64,000 nt of DNA from Syncephalis fuscata (GCA_025786725.1 JAHLTZ010000006.1:186001-250000); one strand, 5' to 3'; shown: positions 1 to 13,644, counted from the stretch's first letter. Notes: a model not told the origin generated them from the sequence alone. Numbers and translations: made by a program.

Positions 1-1320
1 TGATGACGTCCAGGCAGTATGGAATGGCGATTTGACCTGATAATATCGCCTTACACTGCAAATGACCTTTCTGAGCCTCTAGTAGCTCCCATTGGATGTG
101 CGTTCTTTCACGATCGCTGCCAATAGTTTCGGAATGGTGAGCTGCTGCAGCTGTAGAAGCAGCCTCATTTGCAGATCCGGACATTACTGTCCATGTTAAA
201 AACTGGCATTTGTCGGGAGAAGCGAATTGGATACAGGCGCGTGAAATGTTATCGATTACTGCTGGACCTTGTACCCATCGATTGCCATCCAAATCAAATA
301 GATCGAATCGATAATATTGTTCTTCGATATTGATGGTGCGGAAAAGGACCCATTCGTTATAAATGTCAGCCAAGTCCAGTCGCTCTTCATGGCGCACTCC
401 TCCATTTTCGCGTTGAAGCTGAATAACTTTTGGAGATGAGCAGTCAGTAACAGACCATACTAAAATGACCTTTTGCGGCCAACTTTCTTGTTCCTTTGAA
501 GGTTCGGTTGTTGAAATAGTAGGTGTGTGTTTATATAAAGCAACTGGATTTTCTAGCTTATTTTTTAATATGTGTTGTGCTTCTATATCATCAATACTCA
601 CTATATAACAGTATTAATAAATATTTAGTATTATCGTTAAAATTGCCATTACTACTTGCTTATTGGATCGCATGCGTAAATGGAAGCTAAATCTTCATAT
701 GTGTCTATGAAAACACCAGCCAACACAAACTGATGTGTTCCATAGACAGTCTTGATTCGAGGTTGACCGGTAAATAATGATGCGGGCAAAGGAATGGTCA
801 GCTCGTTGCAGGCCAGTTCTTCGTTGCTGTGTTCATCATCATCGCCAAAACAGCCATGCTGAATAGACCATAGCTTCGATGCTTCTTTGTCTTGTGCCAG
901 CACATGCCAAGGATTTAAATCAACCAATTTCAGTTGATCACATTTATCGACCGGTAGTTGGCAGTTTCTTCTTTCGAATTGGCCTGCCATTAGGTTGCGA
1001 TCAACCTGTTGGCGTCGCTGGTAGGCTTGAAACCATGACGCAGGCTCAAGACTAGAGGTAGACGATGAAGGAGTAGAGTTTGGTATGGCATTTATATTCC
1101 AATTGTACCATTTGATCCACTCTTGTTCCCTTGGATCGCCTAATGAAAACGTCCGTCTGTACTGTCGCTTCCAATAGTCGGGACGATTGGCCATCGTCCG
1201 ATACAGAAGACGACAAGTACTTGTAAGGAGGACTACCTCTTTATCATCCATAAAACGCCGCATATAGAGCACGACGTCATGGTGTTCAAAAAAACGGTAG
1301 CTATTTGTATTCGATGGCAT
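1..1320 (-). CDS. F-box protein, left copy (3' end beyond window)
   Basis: Exon 1 is 656-1320 (ATG at 1320) and exon 2 is 1-552, continuing off the edge. A phase-2 intron at 553-655 has a TACTAA-like branch point. Residues about 10-60 form an F-box: acidic lead-in, hydrophobic helix, a conserved Leu-X-Ser-Thr-Cys stretch, then a Trp-Lys-Arg end. In this family the domain binds Skp1 and recruits substrates to SCF ubiquitin ligases. The rest shows no motif I can name, so the substrate is unknown. The longer open frame to 1401 begins at GTG; the first ATG is used here. Exon 2 has a GG pair at 493-494 (minus strand) that keeps the frame open; the right-hand copy has lost one G there. This copy is therefore the intact reference. 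Confidence 0.8.
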
Positions 1321-1430
1321 ATTCAATGGCAATAGCTTCAATATGAATCTGCTATGCAACAATGAAAATACGCAGCAGCCGCGAATAAAAAGGAAGGTCA
1401 CATACGACTGCTGGCTAGTTTGCTCTTTTC

Positions 1431-4140
1431 ACAGTGCACTAGTTACACAGTTACAGATGTCTATCGGAATACAGCGAGTATTGCTATTGCTTTATTTATG
1501 AATAATATACACTAAAACTGCATACAAACGCGTTAAGTTGCCAGCAAGACTAAACATACTTTATTTTATTTATTAAAGGTCCGATTGTTGTGAACTAACC
1601 AATTAATCGGCGCTGTAATATTAATGGCGTTAAAAGTCGCCGCGACAGCAATACACATAACATGCTGCTGCCATAATGACGATTTTGTATAGATGAAACT
1701 GGTCTTACTTTCTTTACACAATTGCTGTTCCGAATGGATGACTCACTAAATTGATATTGAGTATCTGGTTAACATAGCAAGCGATACGCGCAACATTGCG
1801 TAAATTATATGCTAATCAGTAGTATTACACCACTTTATTTCCTGCATGCTTATTTACTTCTTTGTCATTCGTTGCATTTAATTATCAAGCTGTTACATGA
1901 ACTGCACAGCCCTTGCATGTTGTTCAATTATTTTAAGGTGCATTTGCAAACTTTAACGTATAATCCTTTTTCCATTGTGCTACCATGCCTGAGTTTATTT
2001 TCAGGTACTAGCCATTTTGCACATTTGCCCACTTTTTGCAAAAAATGTTCAATACACATTTGGTGAATAATTCATTTTACACTTTTAACAGACTAAGTGT
2101 TATCGCAACTGTAAGAATACTACCGAATTACACTAAATTGTTGACAAGCTGTCTAATAACATAATAAATAATACAATTAACTAAATAAACTATTGCTATT
2201 AAGATAAGCAGTGTGCTGAAGTTGTATCAAATATAGCTGATTGTAACAGTAATATTTGCAAAATAACTTTATTTATTCATAAAAATACACATGTATAATG
2301 ATAATGGTGCAGAATAGTGACTAAACGATGTATTGCAATTCTATGCTTGCTGAATATAACCATGCCTGGAATCTATATCTATTAAAAGTGACATTAGCAA
2401 ACGATACATGTAAATAAACTATAGCAATTATGCTTGCCGCATAATCACATTGCTAAGCATCCGAAATAACTGTTGGGCATAGCATCAAACCGCAATGTCA
2501 CTGTACCGTCACAAGCAGAAGCTCAGCCCCTATTACGTTGATAAACTATTCAACCAGTCGCACAAACCACTACTCTCATCCCGCACAACCGCACTGGCTC
2601 TATCGCATACGTTATCCGTATGCAACACTATGTACGTTCGTACAGGGTCAAGCTAGTGGCTGTTATATAAACAGCAACTAATCCTACCACCACATCCAAG
2701 TCAATTTAGTTATAGGCGATATCTAAAGATCTTTACTGCCCATACACCAAATACTTAGCAATGCAATTACCACAAACAAACACACAGCAAACGCCATATC
2801 ACTGAACAGAAGGCCTATTGGCTATGTGCAGTCTAACACCGTATACAGCATGTTGGAATGCATGCTGCCAAACCATATAGTGTCTAGTTTACTATATATC
2901 TAATGGTGCTCACATAGCCAAAGAACACAACCGCATTGCTCCTCACACGCTCATTTACTAAACTTAAGCATATAAAACAGTAAGTTGCTGCGGTCTTGTA
3001 ATTATCGGACATTTAAAAAATGATAAGCATATCGAGCAACAAACAGCGGTAAGAGAAAGGGGTGTAGGTCATATCGAGCGACAAAGAATAGCAAGAGGAG
3101 ATAAAAACATAATGCTTGGTTCAAAAGCAGCAAGGCCGGCTTATATTGTGACGATTACGAATTTCTGCAATAAAACATGACTCACCTGAAACCGTCCAAG
3201 ACCAATGTACTATGCAGTTATTCTTCCGTATAAATAACTACTTGTGTAATATTCAACAGCCGTGCTTTTATTTAAACACCATTCTTTACATCCGTGATAC
3301 AAATAATCATTATTGCTATTGCTCATATTGAATAGACATCATTATTAGCAGTATCTTTACAATGTGATAAACTGACGAATAGCATTTGTGTTACAGGATT
3401 CAACCGATTAAGCGTGAAGTATGTCATAGGTTAAAATGACATACATAACATACTAGGCAGCTCTATTCGTTTAGTAATGCCAACTACAGTTTTATTTTAA
3501 ATCAGCACTGGTTATTCTACAGTATACAAACCAACTAATTGAAATCAAGTTTCAATTGGTAGTTATAACAAATCTTAATGGAAGATACATGTATACTAAT
3601 ACAATTCATCCAAGTGCCGTTAAAATACTTTATATTTGCCCAAGTTTATATGATGTAATTAGAATAGTGATAAAACAGACAATGGTGTCGACTGTTTTAT
3701 TACCATTGTGTCTACAATTGTTTTTAGTGTTTAATTAACTATAAAACACTTTATGGCTATTCTACGATATACGGTATACACTACCTGTAATGCACACACA
3801 CATCATGTTGTTTGTTATCTATATTATGGTAATAAACCATTCTATGTCATTATGATACATTAGCAGTAATGGGCAGTGAGAAGAACATGAGCAGTAATGT
3901 AGTTATTGTGTATACACTTATGCGTCATGAACAAAATAAACTGAGTTCTGTAACAAATAAAGCTGGCGGCAAACAAACAACAGTTATGAATAGCGCATGG
4001 TTGATATGCAATAAAACAGTATACATTAAAAAAGATACAAACAGTGATAATAAATCTATAATGTATATAGATCAACGAGTGAAGCGAATAAAGCGTGTCA
4101 AGTATACAACAAATAGAGTGCATCTAATATAATAAAATGA
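1431..4140. other. Non-coding part of the left arm
   Basis: About 2.7 kb of AT-rich DNA with no credible coding sequence. The short open frames here have no domain or exon context and are repeated unchanged, in mirror image, in the right arm. A small hairpin lies near 3677-3720, where an ACAATGGT word faces ACCATTGT. I see no transposase or tRNA. The sequence is conserved between arms as well as the coding part is, which argues for recent duplication or gene conversion. Confidence 0.6.
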
Positions 4141-4309
4141 TATGGATGGATAGAGGATATATGGTGATGAATATTTGATGATTGATGGCACCCACTATCA
4201 TCACCATGTTCAATAGAGCGAATTCTAGTTTGATTGCGCAAATGTTATTAAGCTTAGTTATTTGGTCTCAAACTATACTAAACTTTTAATAAGTTGTTTA
4301 ATAATATTA
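4141..4309. mobile_element. Terminal segment of palindromic element family
   Basis: It contains GATGAATATTTGATGATTGAT, a CATCACCATGTTCAATAG word and GCGCAAATGTTATTAA, then AATAAGTTGTTTAATAA. The same order is seen in the right termini of the elements at 18971-19926 and 33340-34250. Orientation puts the interior of the element to the left, inside the duplicated arm. The mirror copy is at 13883-14050. No matching opposite end was found in the arm, so this is a solo or degraded terminus sitting exactly at the duplication boundary. Confidence 0.6.
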
Positions 4310-5372
4310 ATTAACACACACAATGTTGATGATTAACAATGATTAGCAAATCTTTGTCGTTCTTGCAAATTCGTGTTACTCTCTACCATCAATGCTATGT
4401 CATCTACAAATGCTTCACGCATTACATGTATATAATTAATAGCATCTCGCTGTTTTTTGCATTGTATAGCTATATTGTAATTTGTTCAACTTGGTAAATA
4501 TTAGCTTATGTAGTTGAATTATACTTTGACTTCATATTTTAAGTTTCTAAAGTAAAATCCGTTTCAATCAGAGTCATGCAGCTATTATGCACAACATAGT
4601 TATATTACTTTTTATTAAAATATTGTTAATAAAGTTATTTAAATAAAGAATGTAATATACTATTTGATTTGTTGAAACATTTGAGGCCGATCATTATTGT
4701 TGTTAGCTATATGTAGAAAGATTGATCGAATATTGATAGAAGCCATATGATTGTAATTCCATGTCATTTCGCATTTGTTGTTGTTGTTGCATCTACATAC
4801 AGCATGCGTTATTGCATTTGAATGACCTTTCTATTTTCTAATATTCTACTATTGTATTTTAACATATTTGTGCTGTAAGATCAAGATTAATATAATTATT
4901 ATAAAGTTGTTTATTAAACAGCCACTTCCCCTATAGCTAATCTGACTAAATAAATGGCATTTTAAACAATTAATATCATAATGACGATATATATTAAAGC
5001 AATAATAAAGATAGCTAATTAATTAAATTATGGTATTAATGCAATGAAATAAGTGAATAAAAATATTAAAGTCAAAATATAGTAGCTCTGTTCATATAAT
5101 ATCAATCACAGTAAAATAGTTTCTTGCTTTAATCTACATTATGAATAATGGCATATATATTTTCATACGTCATGTTTTTAAATCAGTAATCAATATCCAC
5201 GCTATAAGCATGCCGTAACTATGACTGCCGCTAATAAACATAATAGTTTAAAGTATATTTCAACATGTTACTATCATAATAAATATTGCTAAACACTTTA
5301 TTTAAAGTATTGGACGTTTATTCCAATTTAATAAAAACTAAACAATGCTTGGACTCAATTTAATTGAAGTGA
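4310..5372. other. Intergenic spacer, nothing recognised
   Basis: Very AT-rich sequence between the duplication boundary and the 3' end of the amidohydrolase gene. I see no coding exon, tRNA or repeat here beyond short A/T runs. Confidence 0.5.
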
Positions 5373-8300
5373 CTAATCCTGCTTTGGATGACAAACTACA
5401 CCCAAACTAGAGGATGATACTAAGGTAATATGGCTGCCAAATTGCAATGGATTACCATCCAAAGCAACAAAGTCGGCAGCATTACCTTCAGTAATACGTC
5501 CAGATGACGATAATCCAAAGGCATTTGCAACTTCCCAAGTTACCATACCAATGGCTGCTGCTTCACTAATCAAATCGGTATCACGATGATGCTGGAATCC
5601 AGTTTCCCAAAGTAGTTCACGAACAGCACCAATGTCTATGTTACTCAACGAGACTTTGACGCCAGCCTTGTGCAACTTCTGTGCCGCAGTGTACTGTGTA
5701 AGTGGTTGCCCAACAAGACAGCGGCGCATAGACCAAGTCGATTGTTGGCAACGTGCTGGTTGCAGCACTACAGGTATATCGTAATCGGCCAAGTCTGCAG
5801 CTAGCAAATGAGCCTCGACACCACCAAAAATGACCAGATTCAATCCTTCACCAATGCCATTTTGGCGCTTGTGATGCCAGCGCAGTTCATCACGAAGTTT
5901 CATAACAGCGGCAATGTTGTCCTTGGAATGGGTATGAACCACGAGCGGCATTATACCTCGAGCAACGTCTGCAAAGTGATTTTCTCTTAGATCGGTCTTT
6001 TTCTCGGCATACAAAGCGGAGATCAATAGATTACGTAGTGCGGCTATTTGTGCCGATACTGTAGACAACGTCTTACTTGTACTGCTACTATTAATCTCAA
6101 CGTGAAGAGCAACGCGGCTTTTAATGATTGAAGTCGAGTCAAGCGTAGAAGTACCGGCCGTACGTGCTGCTACACTTAGTCCCTTTATTAACACGTTATT
6201 TGAACTTGATAGTGAAACGGTTGAAATGATACCTGCAAAACCATTAGTACTAAATAAATAAGCATACTATTAACACTTACCAGAAGCAAGAGCTGCACGC
6301 AAATGTTTGCCTTCAAATGCAAATCCATCTTCAGCATGTGGAATCAAATTTGGATCGGTAACCAATGGATCATTGAAATCGCCATCGCCAGTCGTTGGCT
6401 CTTGTTCAATCTCGTTTAGACCAAGAGGTAAACCAGATGAGACTAAACCAGGAATAAGTACACCACCGTGAAGATCGTAAATATCGCCATTATTAGTTCG
6501 TACAGCTTCTTCACAGTCCAAACCAACACATTGGATTATTCCATCAACAACAGCAATAGCAATTTCCTTGCCATCGTCATTGCCTTCAAGTTTATCGGCA
6601 TCGAGAATGTGATCGGGTGATGCAAATAGCTTGCCAATATTGCGTAGTGCAAATGTATGGCTCTTGACTGAACATGCAGATGGTGTATTTGCATAAGTCA
6701 TATTGCGTTGATCCGAAGTAGAAAGCGGACGAAGTGGCTTAGTTGCTTTGGACGACGAATGACGTACAGATTTAAATGGCTTTGGCGTGTTGGATAGATC
6801 ACGTTTAAACTTAAGCTGTGGTAATCCATCAATAAACACTTGTAATGGTCGTGCACCTAAAGCAAACGGATGTGCATCCCAGACCTGCCATTTCAATTAG
6901 TATAAATTACTTATGTTCACTATTACGTACAGTCAAGTCGGCATCATAACCAAGTAGTAGACGGCCAATTCGATGGCCCAATCCTAAAGCCTTTGCAGGT
7001 ACTGTTGTCACACTGGCCAGTGCCAAGTTGCTAGATAAACCATATTGATGTGCTTTGGCAGCTTCATACATCATAAATTGCTATATTAACGTATTAGTTA
7101 ATAGATATATTAATGAAGTAGTTGTTATTACCGAATTAATTACAGGATGGTCAGATTTTAATGCAACTGGAATGTTATGCTCAGCTAGAATACGTGGCGA
7201 ATTAACGGATGCTCTATATGCCTCGTTTTTATATCCCCATAGATCGGCAAATGTTGCTACAGTTACATTAGTGCGACGAATTAAATCAGGAATAAGATAG
7301 GCTTCCAAAGCATGATGAAAAGCGGAAATTGGCACGTTAAACTCCTTCATGACACGAATAACCATTTCAAGATCTTGTGGCTAGCACTATATTAAATACA
7401 ATTATTTCTAATATGTTGCCACAACTTACCTCATAACATGAACATTAAGATTAACTTGACCGCGCATTAAAGCAACAAGGCTTTCGTTTGACAAATCTTC
7501 AGGAAAACGTTCCGATAGTATAGTATTTTCGTTATTTTGAATACGTTCAGCAGCAGCACACCATGCATCCTGACGACGAAGCAAGTCACGAGCCTTAGAT
7601 AGCCGTTCACGGAATAGCCAGGCCTCGCCCATTCGCGTTACTGGCAAAGCATTTTGTTCTGCAAATACATTTTGGATTTTCACCGCAAGCCATCTTCATC
7701 CAACGCCATCCTGTTCCTTCAGGCAAGCCGTAATTTACCAGCATTTCATCGGATGTACCATTGACTGGTGGCCGTAATTTAAATGCATATGCTTCGCCAC
7801 CCATAAGAAGGGCCGAGCCAGGCAATACCAATACTGTAGTAACACCACCTGATGCGGCAGCAGCAATAGCCGGATCGGCTTGATTAAATGCATCAAGTGT
7901 ACGTAGCTGAGGAAGTGTAGGCACTGTAAACTCGTTTGTATCTTCTAAAGCTTTAATACCTGGCCAGCTGTCCATGCCAATATGACTATATGAAATAAAT
8001 TATTAAATGCTATTATGATTACAGTTTAATTTGATTACCTATGCATATCGACAATACCCGGTGTTACTATACGACCACTAATATCGATAATTTCAATCGA
8101 TGGACCTTTACTTAGCTCGGCACGAATAGCCTCCAATGACATACCGGCCAGTGTTGAGTTAAGACTACTAATAACACCATTTTCCAATAATACATCCAAA
8201 TGCTTTTCGCCATCTTCTGGATCCCAAATAATACCACCGTGTAGTAATATTCTCTGTACCGATGCAGCACTATCTTCGTAACGAGGATTGGTACGTAGTA

Positions 8301-8780
8301 GAACGCCACCTATACTGCTGCTCTTTTTCTTAACAACACCCATGCTATCGGGTTTATAGTTTAAGTTGCGACATTGTTTTAGACCAGCAGCAAATACATC
8401 GCTATCAATGCCAGGTGCTACAACGGTTGCTGGCTTATTATCTGATGATGGAGAGAATAAAAGATAGATAAGCAGGATGAGGATTAATGTGCCTATCAAG
8501 ATACGGTAGGCATTGCGGCGCAGTGAATCCGGCTCGTATTTAAACGATTCGGGTAAACGAGAGGTCAGTGCTCTTAGTCGATCCGATCCGCTTACGGTTG
8601 GTTGAAAAGTTTGACCTTGGGCCTGTGTCGGTGGGCGGCTATGGCCGTTGGCAGAGCCATTAAGTCCACGTCATGTGCTGCTGGATATGAGTCTAGCAGC
8701 GGTGATTCTTCCCGTTCAGATAAAGAGTCGTCATCGTCCGCCGCAGAAATTCTTGAGTGGCGTCGTCTTCCTTGCTCCAT
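5373..8780 (-). CDS. Membrane-anchored amidohydrolase (fungal CE9-like)
   Basis: Exons on the minus strand: 8780-8039 (perhaps with one tiny intron near 8650), 7985-7430, 7380-7132, 7080-6931, 6884-6281, 6232-5373; about 1040 residues. A Ser/Asp-rich cytosolic head is followed by one hydrophobic anchor (codons near 8500-8455), so it is a type II membrane protein with an extracytoplasmic catalytic part. Splicing at 8039/7985 creates Asp-Met-His-Ser-His-Ile-Gly, the metal-binding H-X-H of metallo-dependent hydrolases. An ACGEN motif, TRMGEAW and a late Ser-Asp-His-Pro match fungal proteins annotated as carbohydrate esterase family 9 or imidazolonepropionase-like. The substrate is unknown. Two frame breaks occur: near 7670, where two bases seem lost just after the ACGEN motif, and at the 7430/7380 junction, where one G seems lost. 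The N-terminal junction near 8600-8660 is also unresolved. Confidence 0.8.
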
Positions 8781-8957
8781 GATCAAAGCGGCGTCTCTAC
8801 ACAAGGCAAGAGACCCGTTGATACTAGTGCACCAAACACACTACAAACAACCTAACAATATAAACAACTATTCCGTAGCTAATTACAGCTGAAAGACAGG
8901 GAAGAAACAGTGTTTCGTTGCACGTTCAAATTGAACAATAAGGTATTGGAGAGTGTT

Positions 8958-8960
<3 letters not shown>

Positions 8961-8989
<29 letters not shown>
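8961..8989. repeat. (GATA)n microsatellite
   Basis: Seven tandem GATA units lie just upstream of the amidohydrolase start codon, in the shared upstream region with the DnaJ gene. It is probably neutral and length-polymorphic. Confidence 0.9.
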
Positions 8990-9931
8990 GAGTAAGAGAG
9001 TGATAGAAATTGAGGAATAAAAGATAGAACTTAATGGAAAACATAGGCGGAGTAGTATTTTTAGATAACGGTGACGCATTTGCACAACACTCTGTGCTTA
9101 AAAAGATAAATTGCCATGCAGCAGTAAAGTAGATGCAATAGAAGTAAAATTAATAGGCTGTTATAGAGTTATTTGTATAACATTAGTTATTTATCATATG
9201 ATATGCAGTGTAATTGCTAAAATAACAAGCAAACAATATAGCCAATACACCAACGTAGAACTAGATCAGTAATTAATGTTAAATAGAAATAAAATACTGT
9301 TATTGTTTGTTAATATTTATTAATAATTATATAAAGCAGCTAGTTGACGATTAATAGCAATTAATAGTATTATCGTAATTGTAAATCCGTATAATACAAC
9401 TCTAATCATACAGTATCTACATTAATATTTAATTGTTTAAAACTCCTACACATAATGTAGTTACAAAAGCCATATTTTAATTAACGATCTATTACAGCGT
9501 GTACTTATGCATAATCTGTGCCATCAATGTAATTAAAGTCTTAGCCAATAGTAATAAACGGCTAATGTCGTGTTAATATTCAGTAATGGCTGAGTTAATA
9601 ATTATCAGTATGAACACAGAATAGTATAGAAATTTGGATCAGTCTCAGTCTTACTTTTCTATGGCACAGTATCTGGGTCTATTTGCTACTGATTTCATAT
9701 TTATCGATTAAATTGCTAATAGCAGTGTTTTTTCTTTTTTGTTTGAGTTTATAGGCTTTTCTGGTAGATTCCTCCTTGAATCCTATTACATTCACTATTA
9801 CAACCACTATATTTACTGCTTTTCTACGCTCAACGCGTGTTACACTAAGGTTTGTAGACTGATAGTAGCAGCGGCAGCAGTAGCGTATTTTGTCCATACT
9901 ACAACTACAATTACTATTAAGAGTAGCAACT
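8990..9931. other. Divergent promoter region
   Basis: About 0.9 kb between the divergently transcribed amidohydrolase (minus) and DnaJ (plus) genes. It is AT-rich with no coding exon. Both promoters must lie here, but I cannot assign a specific box with confidence. Confidence 0.4.
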
Positions 9932-12023
9932 ATGGCCTTACGGTTAAGCGGTGCAGCCCGTACTCAGTGTGCTAGAGTGACGTCGTTGCCGTTGTCGGCA
10001 GTTCGTACTCGACCGGGCGTAGAGTTGTCAGCTTGTATACGCGACAATGCTACAGCGAATAGATCGGTACGCTTATTCAGCGTATGTGCGCGCCCCTTCC
10101 AACCAAAAGATCCTCGGGATCAACGTACAACGGCTGTCACGTCATTAGAGCGTCAATCAAGAGTAAGTATATGAATGCGCATAGTATCGGGTCTATATAT
10201 TGATACGTGTTTTTTTGACTATCGACTAGAAATCGTTTCATACTACAGGTGGGCCCGAATATGAATAACAATTTATTGGCACAAGTTAATTAATCAACAT
10301 TATCGCATGTTTAATATCCAGCTGTAAATTCAGCACTGAAACGTGACGCCTATGAAGTATTGGGTATTTCACGAACGGCTAATCAATCAGAAGTAAAAAA
10401 AGCATATTACGCAGTAAGTAATTCGGTATTGATGAATAGTTCATTAAACTAATCGATACAACTAAATTTAGCTTGCAAAAAAGTATCATCCCGATACAAA
10501 CAAAGATAAGAGTGCTCATGATAAATTTGTGGAGATTCAAGAGGCCTACGAAGTAAGATTGATGCTATTTAATGTATAGTATAATCATGCTTATATTACC
10601 AATAGATTTTATCGGATGAACAAAAACGAGCATCATACGACCAGTTTGGACATGCTGGATTTGGCGGTATGAAGCAACCAGCTTTGTAAACTATGGCTTA
10701 TTTTTAATCATTAATAGGAGAAGCGCCACCTGGTGCCGGTGGATTTCCTGGATCTCATCCATTCGGCGGTAATGGAGCTGGATTCTCTCCTAATGATATC
10801 TTTGAGCAATTTTTTGGTGGTGGATTTCGACGATCAGGCGGTGCAGGTCCCGGCGGATTCCAGGCAGTAGGCGACGATCTGCAAGTAAGCATATGTGGCT
10901 AAGTTAATAATGTACCAAGTTGACGACCATTGTGCAAATATGTAATCATCAGACACGTTTAACTATTTCATTCATGGAGGCTGTTAAAGGCACAACAAAA
11001 ACAATTCGTATTGCACCTATCGTGACATGCCGCACCTGTAAAGGTAATGGAACAAAGGATGGCAAGCGTCCAGAAAGCTGTAAGGCTTGCCATGGCACTG
11101 GACATCGCGTTATTATGCAAGGGCCATTCCAGATGGCTACGCCTTGCAATGTGTGCTCAGGTACAGGCGAGTTTATTCCCGCTTCGAGTCAATGCACGAC
11201 ATGTAAAGGCGCTAAGCGCGTACGTGAAAGTAAAACCGTTTCTGTCGATATTCCGCCTGGTAAGTAGTATAATGCATAATAAATGGTTACTAAAGTATAA
11301 TGATTGTATACAATTCTACTAGGTGTTGATAACGACGTCAAAATCCGATTGGCCGGTGAAGGTGACGCACCTGGAGAAGGCAATGGTCCACGCGGTGACC
11401 TTTACGTACAGCTTACGGTAAATTAAAAGTATATGCATATAAACAATGACTAAATGGTGTTAGGTTGAGCGGTCATCAACCTTTAAACGACAAGGAGCCA
11501 ACGTTTATTTAGATGTTGATGTACCTTTACAGAAAGCAATCCTTGGTGGCACAATACGTATTCCAACGCTGACTGGCGATGTCGAACTTAATGTGAGCTC
11601 AGGTACTCAGCCAAATGAAATACGTGTTCTACGTAAGCGAGGTATTAAAAAGCTTAATGGCAAGGATCATGGTGATCAATATGTTACGATGAAAATTAAA
11701 ATACCCACGTGAGCTACAAAAGACAAGTACATAATTTATATTTTATTAATTGTATTATTGATAATTTTAGTAAATTATCATCCCGTCAACGAGAATTACT
11801 AAAAGCATTTGCTACGGAAATGGAAGATCAAAACTCTTCTTCTTCACCATCTGATAAACATCATTCAACTACAACCGACAGTACAGCTAACTCTAATAAC
11901 TCGTCATCATCTTCAAGTTTCTTCAAGTCAGCCTTCGATAAGATACGTGGCAAGCAAGAAGATACCGATACAAAGCAATCAGACAAGGATGACAAGAGCG
12001 ATAACAACAAGGATAAGGCTTAA
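9932..12023 (+). CDS. MDJ1: Mitochondrial DnaJ/Hsp40 co-chaperone (Mdj1 type)
   Basis: Nine exons: 9932-10166, 10322-10413, 10472-10552, 10606-10666, 10718-10884, 10953-11259, 11323-11417, 11464-11708, 11771-12023; 511 residues. The head is rich in Arg, Ser and Ala and lacks acids, as in a matrix-targeting peptide. The J domain follows with HPD split from its helix by introns, then a Gly/Phe linker. Four CXXCXGXG-type zinc repeats are all in exon 6 (C-R-T-C, C-K-A-C, C-N-V-C, C-T-T-C). Next come the two C-terminal substrate domains and a long Ser/Asp/Lys-rich acidic tail. Such proteins stimulate mitochondrial Hsp70 ATPase during folding of imported proteins. Intron 1 (155 nt) is unusually long. 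The consensus donor at 10163 would break the frame; the overlapping GT at 10167 keeps it, unless one G is missing at 10333. Confidence 0.93.
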
Positions 12024-12520
12024 TCATGAATCGGTGTCTATGTGTGGATGTGAGTTATATACATCATTATGATGACGCATCTATATATTGATGTAATAGA
12101 AATAGTAACTTGCTTAAATAAATTTTTCTAAAAACTATTTACTTTTGATATGTTTTAATTTGCCTTAGTATTTTTGTTTTATTGAATTGAAAAGAAAATT
12201 ATCTTGAAAATAACTTAGCACATACACATATACTTAAATGTATCAGCTGTGTTGCCAAAAATCACTACACTTGAGTATGATATCGCAATCTTAACACTTA
12301 ATTGCTTTTAAATTACATAAAATAAAATCATAATAAAAACCAATAGTTTATTAAAGAACTGGCAATTATGCTTGTATTTATATTGAATGTATGTTATCCG
12401 TGTACTACAAATATAATGGTGATGTATACTTTTAAACCTATGGCCAATTGAATTTTTCAGTCCCGCATAAGACAAATCTCTTTCTTTTTATTCCTTCTTT
12501 TATTTACTTGTGTGTTAGCA

Positions 12521-13644
12521 ATGTCATTGCCTTCAAGCATTTGTGTATTTTGCGGCTCTTCTGACGGTGCAAAGCCCGAGTATCTAAAAGCAGCTGAAGG
12601 TAAGCTATAGCCATTAATACTATATTTTATTATATATTAACAGTATAACTAGCACTAGGCTCGGTATTTCTAAAAAATAATATTACACTTGTCTATGGTG
12701 GTGGTAATATGGGACTTATGGGCTGTCTAGCTCGCACTGTCCATAATGTAATAAAAACGCGCATCAAATCAATGAGTCATATTGCGTTATGGCTATTACT
12801 AATACTTGTTTTCTATGTCTGTTGCAATTATTAGGGTGGCGGCAAGGTGATAAGTGTAATTCCAAAAGCACTCGATGGTTAGTAGTTATAAAAGACAATT
12901 TTTGTATCATTTTTTAGTAATAATAATAATAATATAATAAACAATTATAGAGGTTACAAAAACAAACTATGGCACCGTACATATTACAGCAGATATGCAT
13001 CAACGAAAAGCGATAATGAATAAATTGGTAAGAGCATAAATGAAACTAAACAAGATTTTAGCAATAACAATCATTGTTTTTATTTGGCCGATTTATTTTT
13101 ACAAATCTAATAACTATTTTATAACTAATTGATATAGGCGGATGCTTTTATTACACTTCCAGGTGGTTTTGGTACATTTGAAGAATTGCTTGAAATGACA
13201 ACTTGGTAAGTGAAGAAATAATGCTGTTATTTAATAAACAGCGACAATGATTGCATCAAATAAACTGATACTTAATTTATTAACTAGGTCACAATTAACA
13301 ATTCATAATAAACCAATTATTGTGTTGGATATTGGCAACTTTTATGAGCATTTATTCCAATTCTTTGATCACGTTAGTCAAGGTAAGCTAAAACTAATTA
13401 GTTAATCGATTAACTAATCAATTAACTACTTTATTTTATATGCTATTCTATATCTATTGCTTTGTCACAACTCATATGTCAATGGGCTACAACGACAGAG
13501 GGCTTTATCACAAAGTCGAATCGACAAATTATTAAGCGCTGCTCACAAGTGGATCAAATAGAAACGGCACTACTCGAGTACAAAGTGCCAATACGCGTCT
13601 ACGATCTTGTTTGGACACATGGTGAAGAGAAGTCGCTAGTTTAA
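12521..13644 (+). CDS. LOG-family phosphoribohydrolase
   Basis: Seven exons: 12521-12599, 12653-12747, 12835-12877, 12951-13027, 13138-13205, 13288-13382, 13499-13644; 200 residues. The Rossmann start (valine-cysteine-phenylalanine then Gly-Ser) and YGGGNMGLMG bind the nucleotide. MHQRKA and PGGFGTFEE are the catalytic signature of the LOG family (TIGR00730). Members release free base from cytokinin riboside 5'-monophosphate or related AMP analogues; fungal members are often of unproven substrate. Length is typical. It lies 497 bp downstream of MDJ1 on the same strand, inside the spacer of the inverted duplication, so it is single copy here. Confidence 0.93.

Larger units (their letters stand above)
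1..4309. repeat. Left arm of large inverted duplication
   Basis: This stretch is the near-perfect reverse complement of 13883-18181: position 1 pairs with 18181 and about 4309 with 13883. The match covers the F-box coding region and all the non-coding DNA, with scattered substitutions and a few 1-nt indels. Similarity stops abruptly just after the word AATAAGTTGTTTAATAA, which also ends the mobile element near 34250. The arm runs off the left edge, so its true length is unknown. It is either a recent inverted segmental duplication or an assembly artefact. Confidence 0.95.

Noticed and set aside
3860-4132. Pair of 87-codon frames on opposite strands, repeated at 14060-14332
   Set aside because: Chance open frames in duplicated non-coding DNA. 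There is no domain, no exon context and both strands are open at once.
7055-7300. 81-codon plus-strand frame inside the amidohydrolase gene
   Set aside because: Antisense shadow of conserved amidohydrolase exons.
7660-7760. An intron to explain the amidohydrolase frame change near 7670
   Set aside because: The only GT-AG pair that fixes the frame would remove the conserved ACGEN region, so base loss is more likely than an intron.
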